64,000 nucleotides of DNA. It comes from Laburnicola sp. R22_1. Lineage: Eukaryota; Ascomycota; Dothideomycetes; Pleosporales; Didymosphaeriaceae. The translations under genes and the position numbers were made by a program. Below, in pieces: positions 20,770-32,111 of the stretch. Position 1 is the stretch's first letter. Every line of letters starts with the position of its first letter. Where the stretch lies: the NCBI GenBank assembly GCA_014281115.1, contig JACONQ010000012.1, positions 310,001 to 374,000 of the forward strand. Direction: 5' to 3'. The notes beneath the pieces were generated by a model, which was not told the DNA's origin, ran no database searches, and saw nothing but the letters and a program-made list of their open reading frames with translations.

Positions 20770-21634
20770 TTGCTCAAACTTTCGGACTTTCTTTCTTAGG
20801 CGGTAACACTGTATGCCCGTTTTTTAATCTAGTGGGTCTTTCTAGTGGGTCTTTTTTGTAGTGGCTGTTGGTTCGGTTGTGTACGATTCAAGTGTCAGCA
20901 TAGCAAGGCGACGCGAGGGCGTTCAGATGTGGGGTCATTATTAGCTGAATATTGAAGGTATCCGAACACTGGCTTGAAATGCTCCTTTTCGTAGCCAACA
21001 GTGATGTCAGCAACACATTTCTGGAGCCGAAAAGCTTGGCCTTCCATGTACTGCTTCATTAATGAATTCCACGTGGTACCGATATCCTGAAGGTTTGTAC
21101 CCATTCATCAGGCACGACTTCAGTGGCTCGGGACAGGCCTCTTGAACTCCTCTGGTGCAACTCTGTTGTGGATCATGCTGAGTAGCATCTTGAACCTCAA
21201 GAACATGCGAAATATACCACAGGCTTGCAAACACAATATGCTCTCTCGCCCATCCACCTTACTGCGTGATTTGCTATTTGAAAAAAGCTTCATTTTCGAC
21301 CATGCAGTCGGCCGTGGAACAGACACATCATCGATTTAGACACGACACTGCCGACTCGGATGCGAGTAGGTCAGAACTGCCGTCGCAGATCCGTTGGGCA
21401 CTTTATCGAGTTCTACACAGTGCATGGTATAAAGTTGACGATTGTATTGATTACTAGGCCGCTTTACAGTCATCGCGTTGTCTTTCGGCTCTGCGCTGTA
21501 GTTGGTACTATGAAAGCCATACAGTCCGTGCAATGTTGAATAAATTAGAGATAGATATGAATGGAATATGAGATACTTTGTAAAGCAACGCTCATCATGC
21601 CTGAATGCACAACTTCCAACCATACCCACCGACC
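20770..21634. other. Spacer between convergent genes, nothing recognised
   Basis: 865 bp between the velvet-like stop and the ThuA-like stop. It presumably holds both 3' UTRs. The repeated string ctagtgggtctt near 20,830-20,855 is the only local duplication noticed. Confidence 0.5.
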
Positions 21635-22330
21635 CTACTCCTCCCGCCGCGCAGCCCACAGCAGCCCCCTCTCCACCTGCCCCGCAAACCACCCATCCTC
21701 ATACGCCTCCTCAAAGTGTCCCAACGCCGTGAAGAACACCCTCCCCCCCTCAAACTCCTGACACCACGCCAAAGGATGATCATCCCCATGCTTCCCGCCC
21801 TTAAAACTGCTCACATCCCCTTTCAACAGAATCCGCAAATTGGCGTTATCCCGCGGATGCGTGCGGAAATTATACCATTCGTCCATCCAGTTGTCTCGCC
21901 CGCCGCAACCGCTCACGATGTAGTGTTTCTGAGAGGCTACTTCAGCGACCACAGTGCCGAGTTCGGCAGGCGGATGCATGTCGAAACTCGCCCCGAGTAG
22001 GTTTGTGTACCATTCGTCTTGGGACATGACTACCACAGCGCCGTGGATGGCTACGACGCCGCCTCCACGGCGTACAAAATTCTTGAACGCAGCGAGTTGG
22101 GCTGCGGAGAAGATGTCTTCTCCGACGGTCTGCAGGAGGACGATGACGCTGAAATTCGACAGTGTTGACGGGGTAAAGAGGGAAGCGTCGTCACTGGCTG
22201 GCACGGTAAAAGCAGGCGGCGATGTGCGCGAGGCGAGGTTTTGGAACATGGATATGCCGGAATGGATCGAAGTGTGAAGGTAGCCGGTTGTTTTGGTGAA
22301 GACAAGGGCTTTGAAGGGTGGGGTGGCCAT
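21635..22330 (-). CDS. ThuA-like (trehalose-utilization/amidotransferase-fold) protein
   Basis: The 231-residue product starts MATPPFKALVFTKTTGYLHTSI and follows the ThuA-like pattern: a first strand ending in TKTTGY-H, then LSNFSVIVLLQTVGEDIF, AAFKNFVRRGGGVVAIHGA, a central SFDMHPPAE and the C-terminal block DDHPLAWCQEFEGGRVFFTALGH followed by EEAYEDGWF. Members have a class I glutamine-amidotransferase-like fold, but the elbow here reads AIHGA without the catalytic Cys; several bind or act on sugars. The frame extends to an ATG at 22393, but the extra 21 residues are not family-like. It is the last host gene before the AT-rich block. Confidence 0.85.
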   Translation of the reverse strand: MATPPFKALVFTKTTGYLHTSIHSGISMFQNLASRTSPPAFTVPASDDASLFTPSTLSNFSVIVLLQTVGEDIFSAAQLAAFKNFVRRGGGVVAIHGAVVVMSQDEWYTNLLGASFDMHPPAELGTVVAEVASQKHYIVSGCGGRDNWMDEWYNFRTHPRDNANLRILLKGDVSSFKGGKHGDDHPLAWCQEFEGGRVFFTALGHFEEAYEDGWFAGQVERGLLWAARREE

Positions 22331-22741
22331 GTTTGCAGAGCGAAATCCCTTGTGTAACGTAGCGGTGTCAACTCGATGTAGCCCATTGTTCATATATACG
22401 TTGGAGCGCGAGTGGTAGTAGGGTAACGCGACGGTTCATGATAGCTTATGACGTCAGATGTACCAAGGACGGACAAACTGCGATGGAAACGGGTAGACTA
22501 AAGTATTCAGTCCGTAGCTGCATCCTATATCTTAAGAAGCATAGTGCTTAGGAGAGGAGCGGGCGCGCAAAGTATGCGGTTGATCGAATCAAGAGTCGAA
22601 TGTTTCGCAAGGCATTCACAAGTGTTGCTGGCAACTTGCTGGTGAGCAATTTCCCGATTTGGGAAGGAGCTCGTCGAGGATGATTTCCGTCGCAGATACT
22701 CAACGATATCTTTCGGGCTATGGCCCTATAAAGGTTTGGCT

Positions 22742-22824
22742 GGTTTTAGTGCCTCCTGTTTTACTCCTCTGTGTATGGTGCGGATTCGACCTTGGTTAGA
22801 ATCTTAACACGACGAAGATCTTCA
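22742..22824 (+). mobile_element. 5'-truncated copy of a short retroelement-like family (83 bp)
   Basis: The 83 bp are flanked by a perfect 14-bp direct repeat, ATAAAGGTTTGGCT, at 22728-22741 and 22825-22838. They match the last third of the copies ending at 24,343 and 42,590, with the same 3' end (gacgaagatcttca). This copy keeps C and G at positions that are T or A in the others, so it is the least mutated. Confidence 0.75.
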
Positions 22825-24103
22825 ATAAAGGTTTGGCTTATAATATATTGCGGTCTGTATAGGTTTAGTGGCGTCTATAGTAGGTTGTAGATAGTACTAG
22901 TAGTAGTAAAATAAACATAACTCTTATATATTAGACAGCGGCCTGTGTGACTAGAGTTCCAGGCGCTAGGATATGTTATTAATTGGAGCTTGGATTGTTA
23001 GGAGGTTTTGGGAAGGTGCAGCATAGCCAACGTAATGTAGTACGGGCTGTACTATAGCCTATAGTATAGCTAGGCTAGTAAATAGGTATAGGTTAGGTTA
23101 GAGTTAGGTTCCCTTAGATAAGACCTTGTCGTATTGTTTATTTAGTGTTCATTACCCTTTTTAACCCCCTTTTTTTAATTTAAGCCTACGTAGGTTAACG
23201 CACTAATACTTTTTGTTAACACTACCTTAAAACGCTTTTCTATGTTAACAATAGTAGGAGGAATAACTACTATTATTATAATATTTTTATTAGAAACTTT
23301 TTAGTTATAAAAAAAAACTTTGAAATAACCTAAGGGCTTTTACTATAATAGGAAAGTTTTTCTACTTAACTATACAAATTATGCGTAGAAGCGCGCAGAC
23401 TTACGTATTTATATATATTTTTATATAAGCAAATTACTAGTACAAAAATGCTTAGAGATATATAGACATGCGCAGACTTGCGTAGATATACACAAATAGT
23501 CTAAATAAGCAATTTTTTAAAGCTTTATAACTTTTTTACTAATAAAGCTATAATTTTTTTTTTTAGAGATTTATAGAGAAAATACCAGTCTTTAAGTATT
23601 TAATTTAAAAATACTACTTTTATTATGTATCTAGTTAGTAATTAATAAAAACTCTTTACTTTACTAATTATTATATATATTATGTATTATTATTATATAA
23701 AAATATAGTACTAATAAATTATTATATAAATTTTTAAAAAAGTTATTAAAGTTTAAGCTTTTAAAATAGTGTTCTTTACTAAGCTACTAATTTTCGCCCA
23801 ATCTAATTCTTTTAAATAATTATAAAACTATATATTTTCTATTTTTAAACCTATAAAATCTAGAATTTAGAGTTAGGTAGAAGTTTTATATAATACGCTA
23901 GTAATTAGTACTATTATATTAACTAGTAATTACTATCTAGTAAATGACTTTAACTTTATACTTTAAAAATCTTTTTTAAAAGCTTACTAAGTAGCTTACT
24001 AAGCTTTTTTAAAATCTAGCTAATTAAAGAGCTTTATTTGCTAATTAATTAGTATTATTTTAAAAGTATAGATGCTATAGGTGCCCTATATATCCTAGGT
24101 GCC

Positions 24104-24343
24104 CCTCTACTAGTTAAGAGATAATATATAACTTAGTTATACTAGATAGTAGACTATTTATTAACTATTATTAATAATACTATTATATAGAACGCTAATA
24201 ATAAAATTATTATTATTTTGTATATAATTTATTTACTACTACTATATACTAGGTACTAGATTATAGTACCTTCTATTATACTTCTCTTTAGATATAGTGT
24301 AAACTTAACCTTAGTTAGAATATCTACACTCTAAAGATCTTTA
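24104..24343 (+). mobile_element. Longest copy of the short retroelement-like family (240 bp)
   Basis: It shares its 3' end and body with the copies at 22.7 and 42.4 kb and extends further 5'. The flanks ATATCCTAGGTGCC (24090-24103) and ATACTCTAGGTACC (24344-24357) agree in 11 of 14 positions, and all three differences are transitions, as RIP would cause in a former 14-bp duplication. A related 5' part occurs in inverted orientation at 37,740-37,873. Confidence 0.65.
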
Positions 24344-24837
24344 ATACTCTAGGTACCCTAGATATACTAGTAGTATAGGTACGTATTATTACGCAATCTT
24401 ATATATACACACACTAAGAAAAAAGTAGTATTACTAGTGCGCTTTAAGTATATTTAGTGCGTAGATATGTGTAGGCGTGCTTAGAGCCGCTTAGGTGCCC
24501 TAGACACTTATGCTCGCTTAAAACTTTTTCTAATACACTAGTAGTATTTATATAGTATTAATTAAATCTACTTAGAAGTAGAATAATAAAAAGTTTTATC
24601 TTAAATAATAAAATAAAAAAGTAGAGTCCTCTACTTAGTACTAGTAGTTAAGAAAAGTATAAAAAAGTAATTATAAAAAAATAGTATTTAAACTACTAAG
24701 TAGACTTAGTAGTTTTATCGTAAGACTTTTATATATAAATCTTTTATAAAGAGACTACTTAGAACTTTAGTAAAGAAGAAATAAAATAGCTTTGGCGCTA
24801 GTAGTATTTATAAAAAAATATAAATAATAAACTATTA

Positions 24838-27052
24838 ACATATTCTATTAGTAGCCCGAACAGATTAGTCCGCCGAATAGTTTTTGCCAAGACTATAACA
24901 CTTTACTATAAATTATAATATCTTATTAACACGACACGTTATTATCTAATTAAGAAGGCAAAATTAAGCTTGCCCTTTACACCTATTAGAATAAGCAAAT
25001 TTTAAGCCTACAATGCGCTGCTCTAGCATATAATATTCCAAAGTCTACACTAAGCAATTAAATTAACAAAATTACTGCCCAAGTAGATATATAATTAGGC
25101 ATGGCAAAGCTTACTATAACTAAAGAGCAGACACTTATACAGTATATCCTTAATCTAGATTTGTAAGAATTTGCACCCTAGCTAGGTAAGGTAAAAAATA
25201 TAGCTAATAAACTGCTAGCTACGTGATATAGAGACCCTATAGGATAATACTAGGCTTAGCGCTTTATAAAGCGCGTACCTAAGCTTAAAATGGCTTTTAA
25301 TTAAGCGAAGGACTAACAAAGAATATAATAGGAAGACCTAGAGGTTATAAACGCGTGGTTTTAGCTAGTAGAGGACACAAAAGCCAAGTATAGAGTGCAA
25401 AATAAAAATATTTATAACTTTAATAAGATCGACTTCTAAATAGGAGTTATTAGCTTAATAAAGGTTATAACTAGTTTAGAAAGACATTCTTAACCTACGC
25501 TTATTTAGCTAGGCAACTATAAGTAAATTATAGTAATTTAGAGTATTTGCGCTACTAAGTATACTAGCCCACCCTTTATTATCTATAAAGAGCAAGTCTA
25601 TATTTTAGCGTGGTATAAGGAGACTAGTATCCTCCGCGATTAGAAGCTCTTAGTCTCTAAGACTAGCTAGACTAACAGCAAGCTTAGAGTTACGTAGTTA
25701 AAGCACTTTAACGCGTATATAAGATCGCGCATAGTGGGGTTATAGAGGTTACTTATTCTAGACAGCTATAAGAGCCACCACTTCTAGGATTTTAAGGATT
25801 ATTGCCTAGAATAGAAGATTCTAACACTCTATATGCCAGCGCACTTATCTTATATCCTCTAGCCGCTTAATATGGTCTATTTTACGCTACTAAAGCTAAA
25901 GTACTTCTAGCGCATGCGGGACTTAGCGCGCCAACCCATCTTTTATATTAATAAAAAGAGCTTTCTACTAGCCTTTTATAACGCGTTTTTTAATATATTT
26001 ACACTAGAAAACTATAAGAAAGCCTTTAAGGCCTCTAGGCTTGTTTCTTGAAATACGTTAGTGGCGATAGATTGCCTTAATGTGCGTATTCACACTCTAC
26101 CTTAGGGTACCCCACCAGATACACTATGGCAAGCCAGAACCCTAAGCAATACTCTTAAGTTTAGATCCTAGTTAAAGCTCGTACGCGACGCTTTTATTTA
26201 GTCTCTACCTAATACTAAATTAAGCTACTTACAGCTTATAAAAGGTACTAAACTTATGCTCTACTATAGTGTACTTTAAGAGACCTATATTAAGGAACTT
26301 AAGAAGCAAATTAAGATTCTAATAAAGCGAAAAACGCGTAAAAGAAAGCGTACTCAGAAAGGTAGGACGCTAGGCTTTGCTTAGGGAGTAGATTTGGGAG
26401 TAGAAAGCCCTTCTATTAGGGTAAAGTTATTAAAAAGGGCGCAAGGTAGTGGTAAGAAAGAGGCAGGTCCCTTAATATAACGCCGCTATAGAAAGTGCGA
26501 AAAGCCTAGGCACAATGCAAGGATCTGTTAGATAGATAAAAAGATAGAGAAGAAGTTAGATACTACCCTTAGCGGCTTATTTTTAGATAGTGTTAATAGT
26601 AAATTAGAGTGATTTTATTATAGGTTACTATAAGGCCAAAAATAACGGATTAACTTTATCTTACAATAGTATGCACTTAGTAACTAAAAATTAAATAAAG
26701 TACTACTTAAGATATAGTATGCTTTACTGCGAATTATAATAAGTATACTATATATTGCCTATGTATAGTATAGTAGATAATACATTATATATTATAGGGA
26801 GTCTTATTATAAGTTCGTACTGCTAAGAAAGACTCCTTAGCTTTTACGCGACGGTAGCAGCCGCGTAAAGAGGCTATATAACATAAAAAGTAGATTAAAT
26901 AGTAACTTAGTATATTATAAGTTATAGTAGATTATTATGAGTCACTATGAAGTAACGTTGGTGGTGTTCTATAATAAGTTATAAGAGACCTCGAAGTTGC
27001 TAAGAAAAATTGTCCGGCGGACTAATCTGTCCGGGCTACTAATAGAATATGT
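24838..27052 (+). mobile_element. Fot1/pogo-like DNA transposon, RIP-degraded
   Basis: The ends ACATATTCTATTAGTAGCCC and its inverted copy form terminal repeats of about 45 bp, flanked by TA at 24836-24837 and 27053-27054. The element is 2,215 bp. The terminal repeats keep CCGCCG-type GC clusters, while the body is strongly AT-shifted. Confidence 0.9.
25101..26612 (+). pseudogene. Fot1/pogo-like transposase with C-terminal zinc knuckle
   Basis: The frame starts MAKLTITKEQTLIQYILNLDL. It contains blocks equivalent to NFNKIDF, LLILDSYKSHHF and LYMPAHLSYIL-PLNMVYF, the positions of the three catalytic acids in pogo transposases. One of them reads Asn here, probably through mutation. Near the C-terminus CEKPRHNARIC is a degraded zinc knuckle. 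About thirty in-frame stops are present, almost all at Gln/Trp positions, yet the frame is not shifted over 503 codons. Confidence 0.8.
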
Positions 27053-27367
27053 TATATTACTATATAATATTTATATTAGAATTGCTATTATAGATAAAAT
27101 AAAAATAATTAAGTAAAATATAATATAGCTTTAAGGTAGAGTTTTTAAAACTATCTTATAATATCTTATACTCTAGCACACCTATAGCTTTCCTTATAGC
27201 ATTGTACTATATACCAAAAGGTCTACGATATTTCTCTTCCTAATCTTACACTCTATAATACTATAGTCTAGAATATATAGGTCTTTCTTTAACCTACTTA
27301 ACTAGTAGGTAAGTATAGTTTTTATTTTATACTTTTTATCTATTTATTTATTTACTAGTATGTATTG

Positions 27368-27464
27368 TTAAATTATCTATCTAGGGGTAGGACAACACAG
27401 GCTTTTATCCTAAATAACATGATAAAAAAAGCAGAGCCTACTACTTAGTAATTAAAAAGAGCGT
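27368..27464 (+). repeat. Dispersed ~95-bp repeat, copy 1
   Basis: Begins TTAAATTATCTATCTAGGGG and ends TTAGTAATTAAAAAGAGCG. At least eight copies lie in the AT-rich block in both orientations. Confidence 0.75.
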
Positions 27465-27511
27465 AAAAAGGTACTTATATTAAATAGTATATTATCTTTA
27501 TTATATATTGT

Positions 27512-27655
27512 ATTGCGCGGCGATTAATTAGGAAGCTAGGAAATAGAACTATTGTTTTATTTAGATGCTCTAGGGAGCGCTTTATATAGAAATCCTAGAG
27601 TAGGAAAAATATTACTCTAAAGCTTTATAAGCTTAGAGGGCGGCCTACATAACAC
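27512..27655 (+). repeat. Dispersed ~145-bp repeat, copy 1
   Basis: Begins near gcggcgattaattaggaagc and includes gctctagggagcgctttata and attactctaaagctttataa. Other copies are at 31,150, 42,003 and 43,797. Confidence 0.7.
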
Positions 27656-28070
27656 ACTTTCTAGCTCTTAGAAAAGCTTTTAAAAAGAGCTGCTAAAAGT
27701 AGTAGAAAAGTAAAGAGAATAAAAGAAATAGGAGAAACTATCCTATAATACTTTGTAGAAGCGTAGAAATAAAAGAAAAGTTTATTACGCACACGCAGCT
27801 ATAAAAGAAAAGTATAGGGGCTATAACTATAAAGCTTAAGTATATTAAAAGGGCTAGTTTTAAGCTATATATCTATAGGAGTAAAAGAGAATTAGAAGTA
27901 GTAAAGCCTCTATATAACACTTACTATGATTAGCGCGCTAGATTATCTACTTCTAAGATACACAGCTGTATAGAGCGCTTATACTATAATATCTTTAATA
28001 AAAAATTTAATTATGAATATTATATAGTAATATAATAGTTTATTGTTTATATCTTATTATAAATAATAAT

Positions 28071-28158
28071 GCTCTTTTTAATTACTAAGTAGGGGCTCTG
28101 CTTTTTTATTATGTTATTTAAGATGAAAGCCTTTGTTGTACTACCCTAGATAGTTAAT
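28071..28158 (-). repeat. Dispersed ~95-bp repeat, copy 2 (inverted)
   Basis: Reverse complement of copy 1. It lies inside a longer duplicated segment whose other copy (40.3 kb) lacks it, so it is a separate insertion. Confidence 0.75.
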
Positions 28159-28277
28159 ATAACGCTATATAGATAATAGTAATTGCCTTTAGGTTACTTC
28201 GCGTTGCGTTGCGTTACTATATGCACGCTTCTTTTATCTCTTTTATTGCCTATCCTTTTAAAGGACTTAGTTTGCGG

Positions 28278-28293
28278 TATTATTATATTATTA

Positions 28294-28391
<98 letters not shown>
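28278..28391. repeat. (ATT)n microsatellite
   Basis: About 37 ATT/TTA units with two imperfect units at the left. The matching position of the paralogous segment carries a shorter array at 40,430. Confidence 0.95.
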
Positions 28392-28392
<1 letters not shown>

Positions 28393-29030
28393 ATCTATTA
28401 TTACATCTATATAGTGTTATAAGTAGTAATAAGATAGAGATACTAGTGCGTATACCTCTTATTATTATTCTTTTTAATAGACGTTAACTATGCATAATAA
28501 TATATAGTAAGATTATAGTTAGCCTTATGGTCCTTTTTTAGTAGGTAGAGGTTATAGAGCTTAGCTAAATATATTATATTACTAAGTAATAACTTATATA
28601 GTAGCTATAGACTAAGCTTCTTAAGTTAGATAATCTAGAGATTTATCTACACCTAGCGCAAATTTAGTAGGCCTTTTAGATATTATATACTTATTTCTTT
28701 AAATATGCCTCTTAGTATCTTAGTATATTATAGTATTACTACTTTATTAATATATATACCTTCTAGCTTAGCTACCCTAGTAGGTGTAAGGGTAGAGCGC
28801 GTTAACTTCTTAAGCGTATACAAATTTAATATAGTAGGGATAGTAGAGTAGAGAATATAATAAGTAAGTATTACTAAGAAGTATTTAAATCTATTATACG
28901 AACTTGCAGAGAGCTAATAGTTAATAGTTCTACCTATAGTAACGCGTTATATATACTTATAGTATATAAGTATAGAGTAGTTATTAATAAATACATAGGT
29001 ATAGTGCACTAAACTAATATTATATAATTA

Positions 29031-29659
29031 AAATTAGAGGGGCGTATTGTAGTAAGTACGGGTGTAAGGTCGTCTAAGGATAGCAGAAGTCTAGATAGTG
29101 AATCTACGCTGTAGTAGGGGACTATAAGCGAGGATTTTAGTCTAGAAATAAGCGAAAACTTAGACTCCTTAGCGAGTTCGAACCTCGCCCTCTCCCCCTC
29201 TAGTTTTTAAACACTAAAAAACTAATCTTTGTAAATAAGAAAAAAAGTAACCTAAATAAGCTAGCATCTCTAATAATTAAGAAATTTCTAACTATTTAAG
29301 CTAGTCTTAACTAAGTTACTAGATTAAACTTATAGAATAGGAAAGCTATTAGCAAGTACCTCTAATAATTAAGAAATCTTTAACTAGTTACTAGTCTTAA
29401 TAAGTTATTAAGATTTAAACTTATAAGACGAGAAAGTTAATTAAGGCATAATACTATCTTCTAATTTGAGAAAAAACTTTGTTGGAAATTTCGATTTTAC
29501 GCTTTGGACAGACAATAGGCCACTAGTATTAGTTATCCCTTAACCCTCTTTAAAGGGCTTTTTTCACTAGGGGAAAGTGCCCCTTGTCTATCTATACGAT
29601 TTGCCTGTGGCTATATTTACTTTATAGAAAATTTAGAAGCAATAAAAACGTTAATAATA
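29031..29659. mobile_element. 629-bp insertion with 9-bp flanking duplication
   Basis: ATATAATTA flanks it at 29022-29030 and 29660-29668. The paralogue at 41,120-41,150 reads straight across the site without it. The insert is richer in G and C than its surroundings. It contains a tRNA T-arm-like sequence, gcgagttcgaacctcgc (29,172-29,188), and two imperfect tandem units of about 90 bp at 29,265-29,435. No terminal inverted repeat or coding frame was seen. Confidence 0.6.
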
Positions 29660-31149
29660 ATATAATTAATAACTAAGCATATATAATATACAATTACTAT
29701 AGCTAGCTAACGTCCCTCTTAGTAAGAATAGCCTAATAAAAACGAATAAAAATACTATAATATTTCTAGAGTACTAGATACCCCCTAAACTACCTTTTAA
29801 GATCTATCTCTTTTATATTAGCTTAGCTTATAGAGCAGTAAACTAATTATTCTAGAGGCGCTTCTTAATCTTCTTTACTTTCTTATTTATTAAAGAGTTG
29901 TAAAGCTTTCTTAATAATTATCTCTAGAGCGTATACTATAACTAGGCGTAGTTACTTAGCTTTTATTAGTATACTACGCTTTAGTAGTAAAAGTAGCCCT
30001 ACTAACTACTATATACTCTAAGTATAGCATATACATCTAAAGTGCTCTCTATTTATATAAAGTATAAGAACTAGTATATATATTTCTTAAGAGTTATAGT
30101 ACTAGCAGCTCTAAAATAAACTAGGAAATCTAGTTTATAGTAAGCCTAATTAGGGCTATACTTAGTATATAAGTGTAGAAAATTCTTAACTAGAAGCGTA
30201 TCTTTAATCTCTAAGAGATTAATAAGCAATATATTAGCGTAAGCGCACGTTTAGTTGAGCAGCTAATTTTTTAGTATAGTTCTAATCTATTTATAGGTAC
30301 TAGGTAATCTTTTAGTAGATATTTTAAACCTACTTTTTTTAGTTATTATTACTTAGGCAGAGGTCTCTTTTAAGCTCTCTAATAAGCGTATAAAGTAATT
30401 GTGGCAAAAAGTAAACACTTACACAATTTTTATAATACACCCCCTAGTTTCTTAAGACTAAAGCTAAAAAAACTAAAAAAGAGTAGTAGTGTCTTACTAT
30501 TTTGCTAAATTCTTTGTACTTTATACCTAGTCTACTAGTACTAGAAAAGGGCGCAACTCTATAGCGCTGTAGCTTAGTACATAGGGCGCTCTTAAGCCTA
30601 TACCTATAATAGGACTCTACCTTTCTAGCGATTCGCTAGTACGAGCGGAAATAGGGCTCATAACTGCGGCAAAAAGTAAGCACTCATGCGATTTTCACGA
30701 TAGTAATTAATTATCTACTTATAGCATTATAAGTTTTAGCCTTTAAGAATTAATAGTTATATATACTTAGTTCTAGATTACCTAAAGTTTAGTAGCAAGC
30801 TAGATATATATAAGTATTCTAATCTAATAAATACACAGTGCCTCTAAATTAGCAGTGTTAATAGAAGCTTCTAGAGCCTTAACTATAGGTTATACTATAG
30901 CATCTACATTAATCTAGGTTTATATATCTTAAGCTTATATATAATACTTAAGCTAAGTAGACTATAAAGAAAAATATTATAATTAAGAAGGTGGACACTT
31001 ATTAAGAGCGCTATTAATAATATAGGCTTCATAGTAGAGAAAAGGAAGAATAGCTCTAAGAGTATAATAAGAAGTAGAGAATAGACTACTACTATAATTA
31101 AGGGCGCTTAAATATTACGCAGGGCTATGCTGCTACTAAGCTTATAACT

Positions 31150-31295
31150 ATTACGCAGCAGTTAATTAGGGAGCTAGGAAATAGAACTATTATGGTATTT
31201 AGGTGCTTTAGGGAGCGCTTTATATAGAGATCCTAGAGTAGGAAAAATATTACTCTAGAGCTCTATAAGCTTAAAGGGCGGCCTACGCGACATAT
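31150..31295 (+). repeat. Dispersed ~145-bp repeat, copy 2
   Basis: Ends aaagggcggcctacgcgaca and is followed directly by a copy of the ~95-bp repeat. Confidence 0.7.
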
Positions 31296-31297
31296 TG

Positions 31298-31393
31298 TTA
31301 AATTATCTATCTAGGAGTAGAATAGCAAAGGCTTTTATCTTATATAATATAATATAAAAAGCAGAGCCCCTTGCTTAGTAATTAAAAAGAGCG
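31298..31393 (+). repeat. Dispersed ~95-bp repeat, copy 3
   Basis: Same orientation as copy 1; starts TTAAATTATCTATCTAGG. Confidence 0.75.
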
Positions 31394-31457
31394 TGAAAAG
31401 GTAATTATAAAAAAAAGCAATAATTACTTATTATAAGAGTATAATAGCTATGTGGCG

Positions 31458-31553
31458 TTAATTTATCTACCTAGGAGTAGGACGACAAAGGCTTTTATCT
31501 TAAATAACATAACAAAAAAAGCAGAGCCCCCTACTTAGTAATTAAAAAGGGCG
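31458..31553 (+). repeat. Dispersed ~95-bp repeat, copy 4
   Basis: Only 64 bp after copy 3 and in the same orientation. Confidence 0.75.
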
Positions 31554-32111
31554 TAAAAAGGTAATAACAAAAGAAAGCGCGTTTAAACTACTAAGCGAAT
31601 TTGGCGGTCTTGGCGCGTATAATAGCTATAAGTAAAAATATTATATAATTAATCTATTTTTTGAAGGAAGTTAAGCTTATATACTATATTATTAATAATA
31701 TAAATAATATAAAAATCTCCTACTTTTACAGCTAAGTAAAAAGCTAAGTCTTTTAGTTTTTAAGTGTCGTGAAAATAAGTAGGTCCTAAAAGTTCTTTTA
31801 ATAATTTAAACTTATATACTAAAATACTAGTAACTTTAAATAAAGTAGTAAGTATAGTATATAAAAGCTTTATTGCTAAAATTTAAGTTATAATATAAGC
31901 TATTTAATTTATTTAGTAAAGAATTCTTTACATAATTATAATAAGATACTACTTAAACCTCTATAAAAGCATATTTTAATATTATAGTTATAGTAGTAGC
32001 TATTTTACAATTATAAGCTTCCTTCTTTAGTGTTAAAGTATTAGGCTTAGTAGCTAAAATAGATATTAATTAGAATTTTAAGATTATAGCTTAATAATAA
32101 GTAGATAGTTT

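Larger units (their letters stand above)
27990..29760 (+). repeat. Degenerate element, copy A of a ~1-kb duplicated segment
   Basis: Sequence from about 27,990 to 29,030 and from 29,660 to 29,745 aligns in order with 40,270-41,215, including a shared microsatellite position and the end motif agctaacgtccctcttagta. Copy A is interrupted by the ~95-bp repeat at 28,071 and by a 629-bp insertion at 29,031. Its coding nature is not recognisable. Confidence 0.7.

Noticed and set aside
28183..28487. Frames encoding poly-Tyr or poly-Leu
   Set aside because: They are translations of the (ATT)n microsatellite.
29105..29200. tRNA gene around the gcgagttcgaacctcgc T-arm
   Set aside because: The T arm is perfect, but the candidate acceptor stem pairs only over about five positions and no D or anticodon arm of normal size can be drawn.
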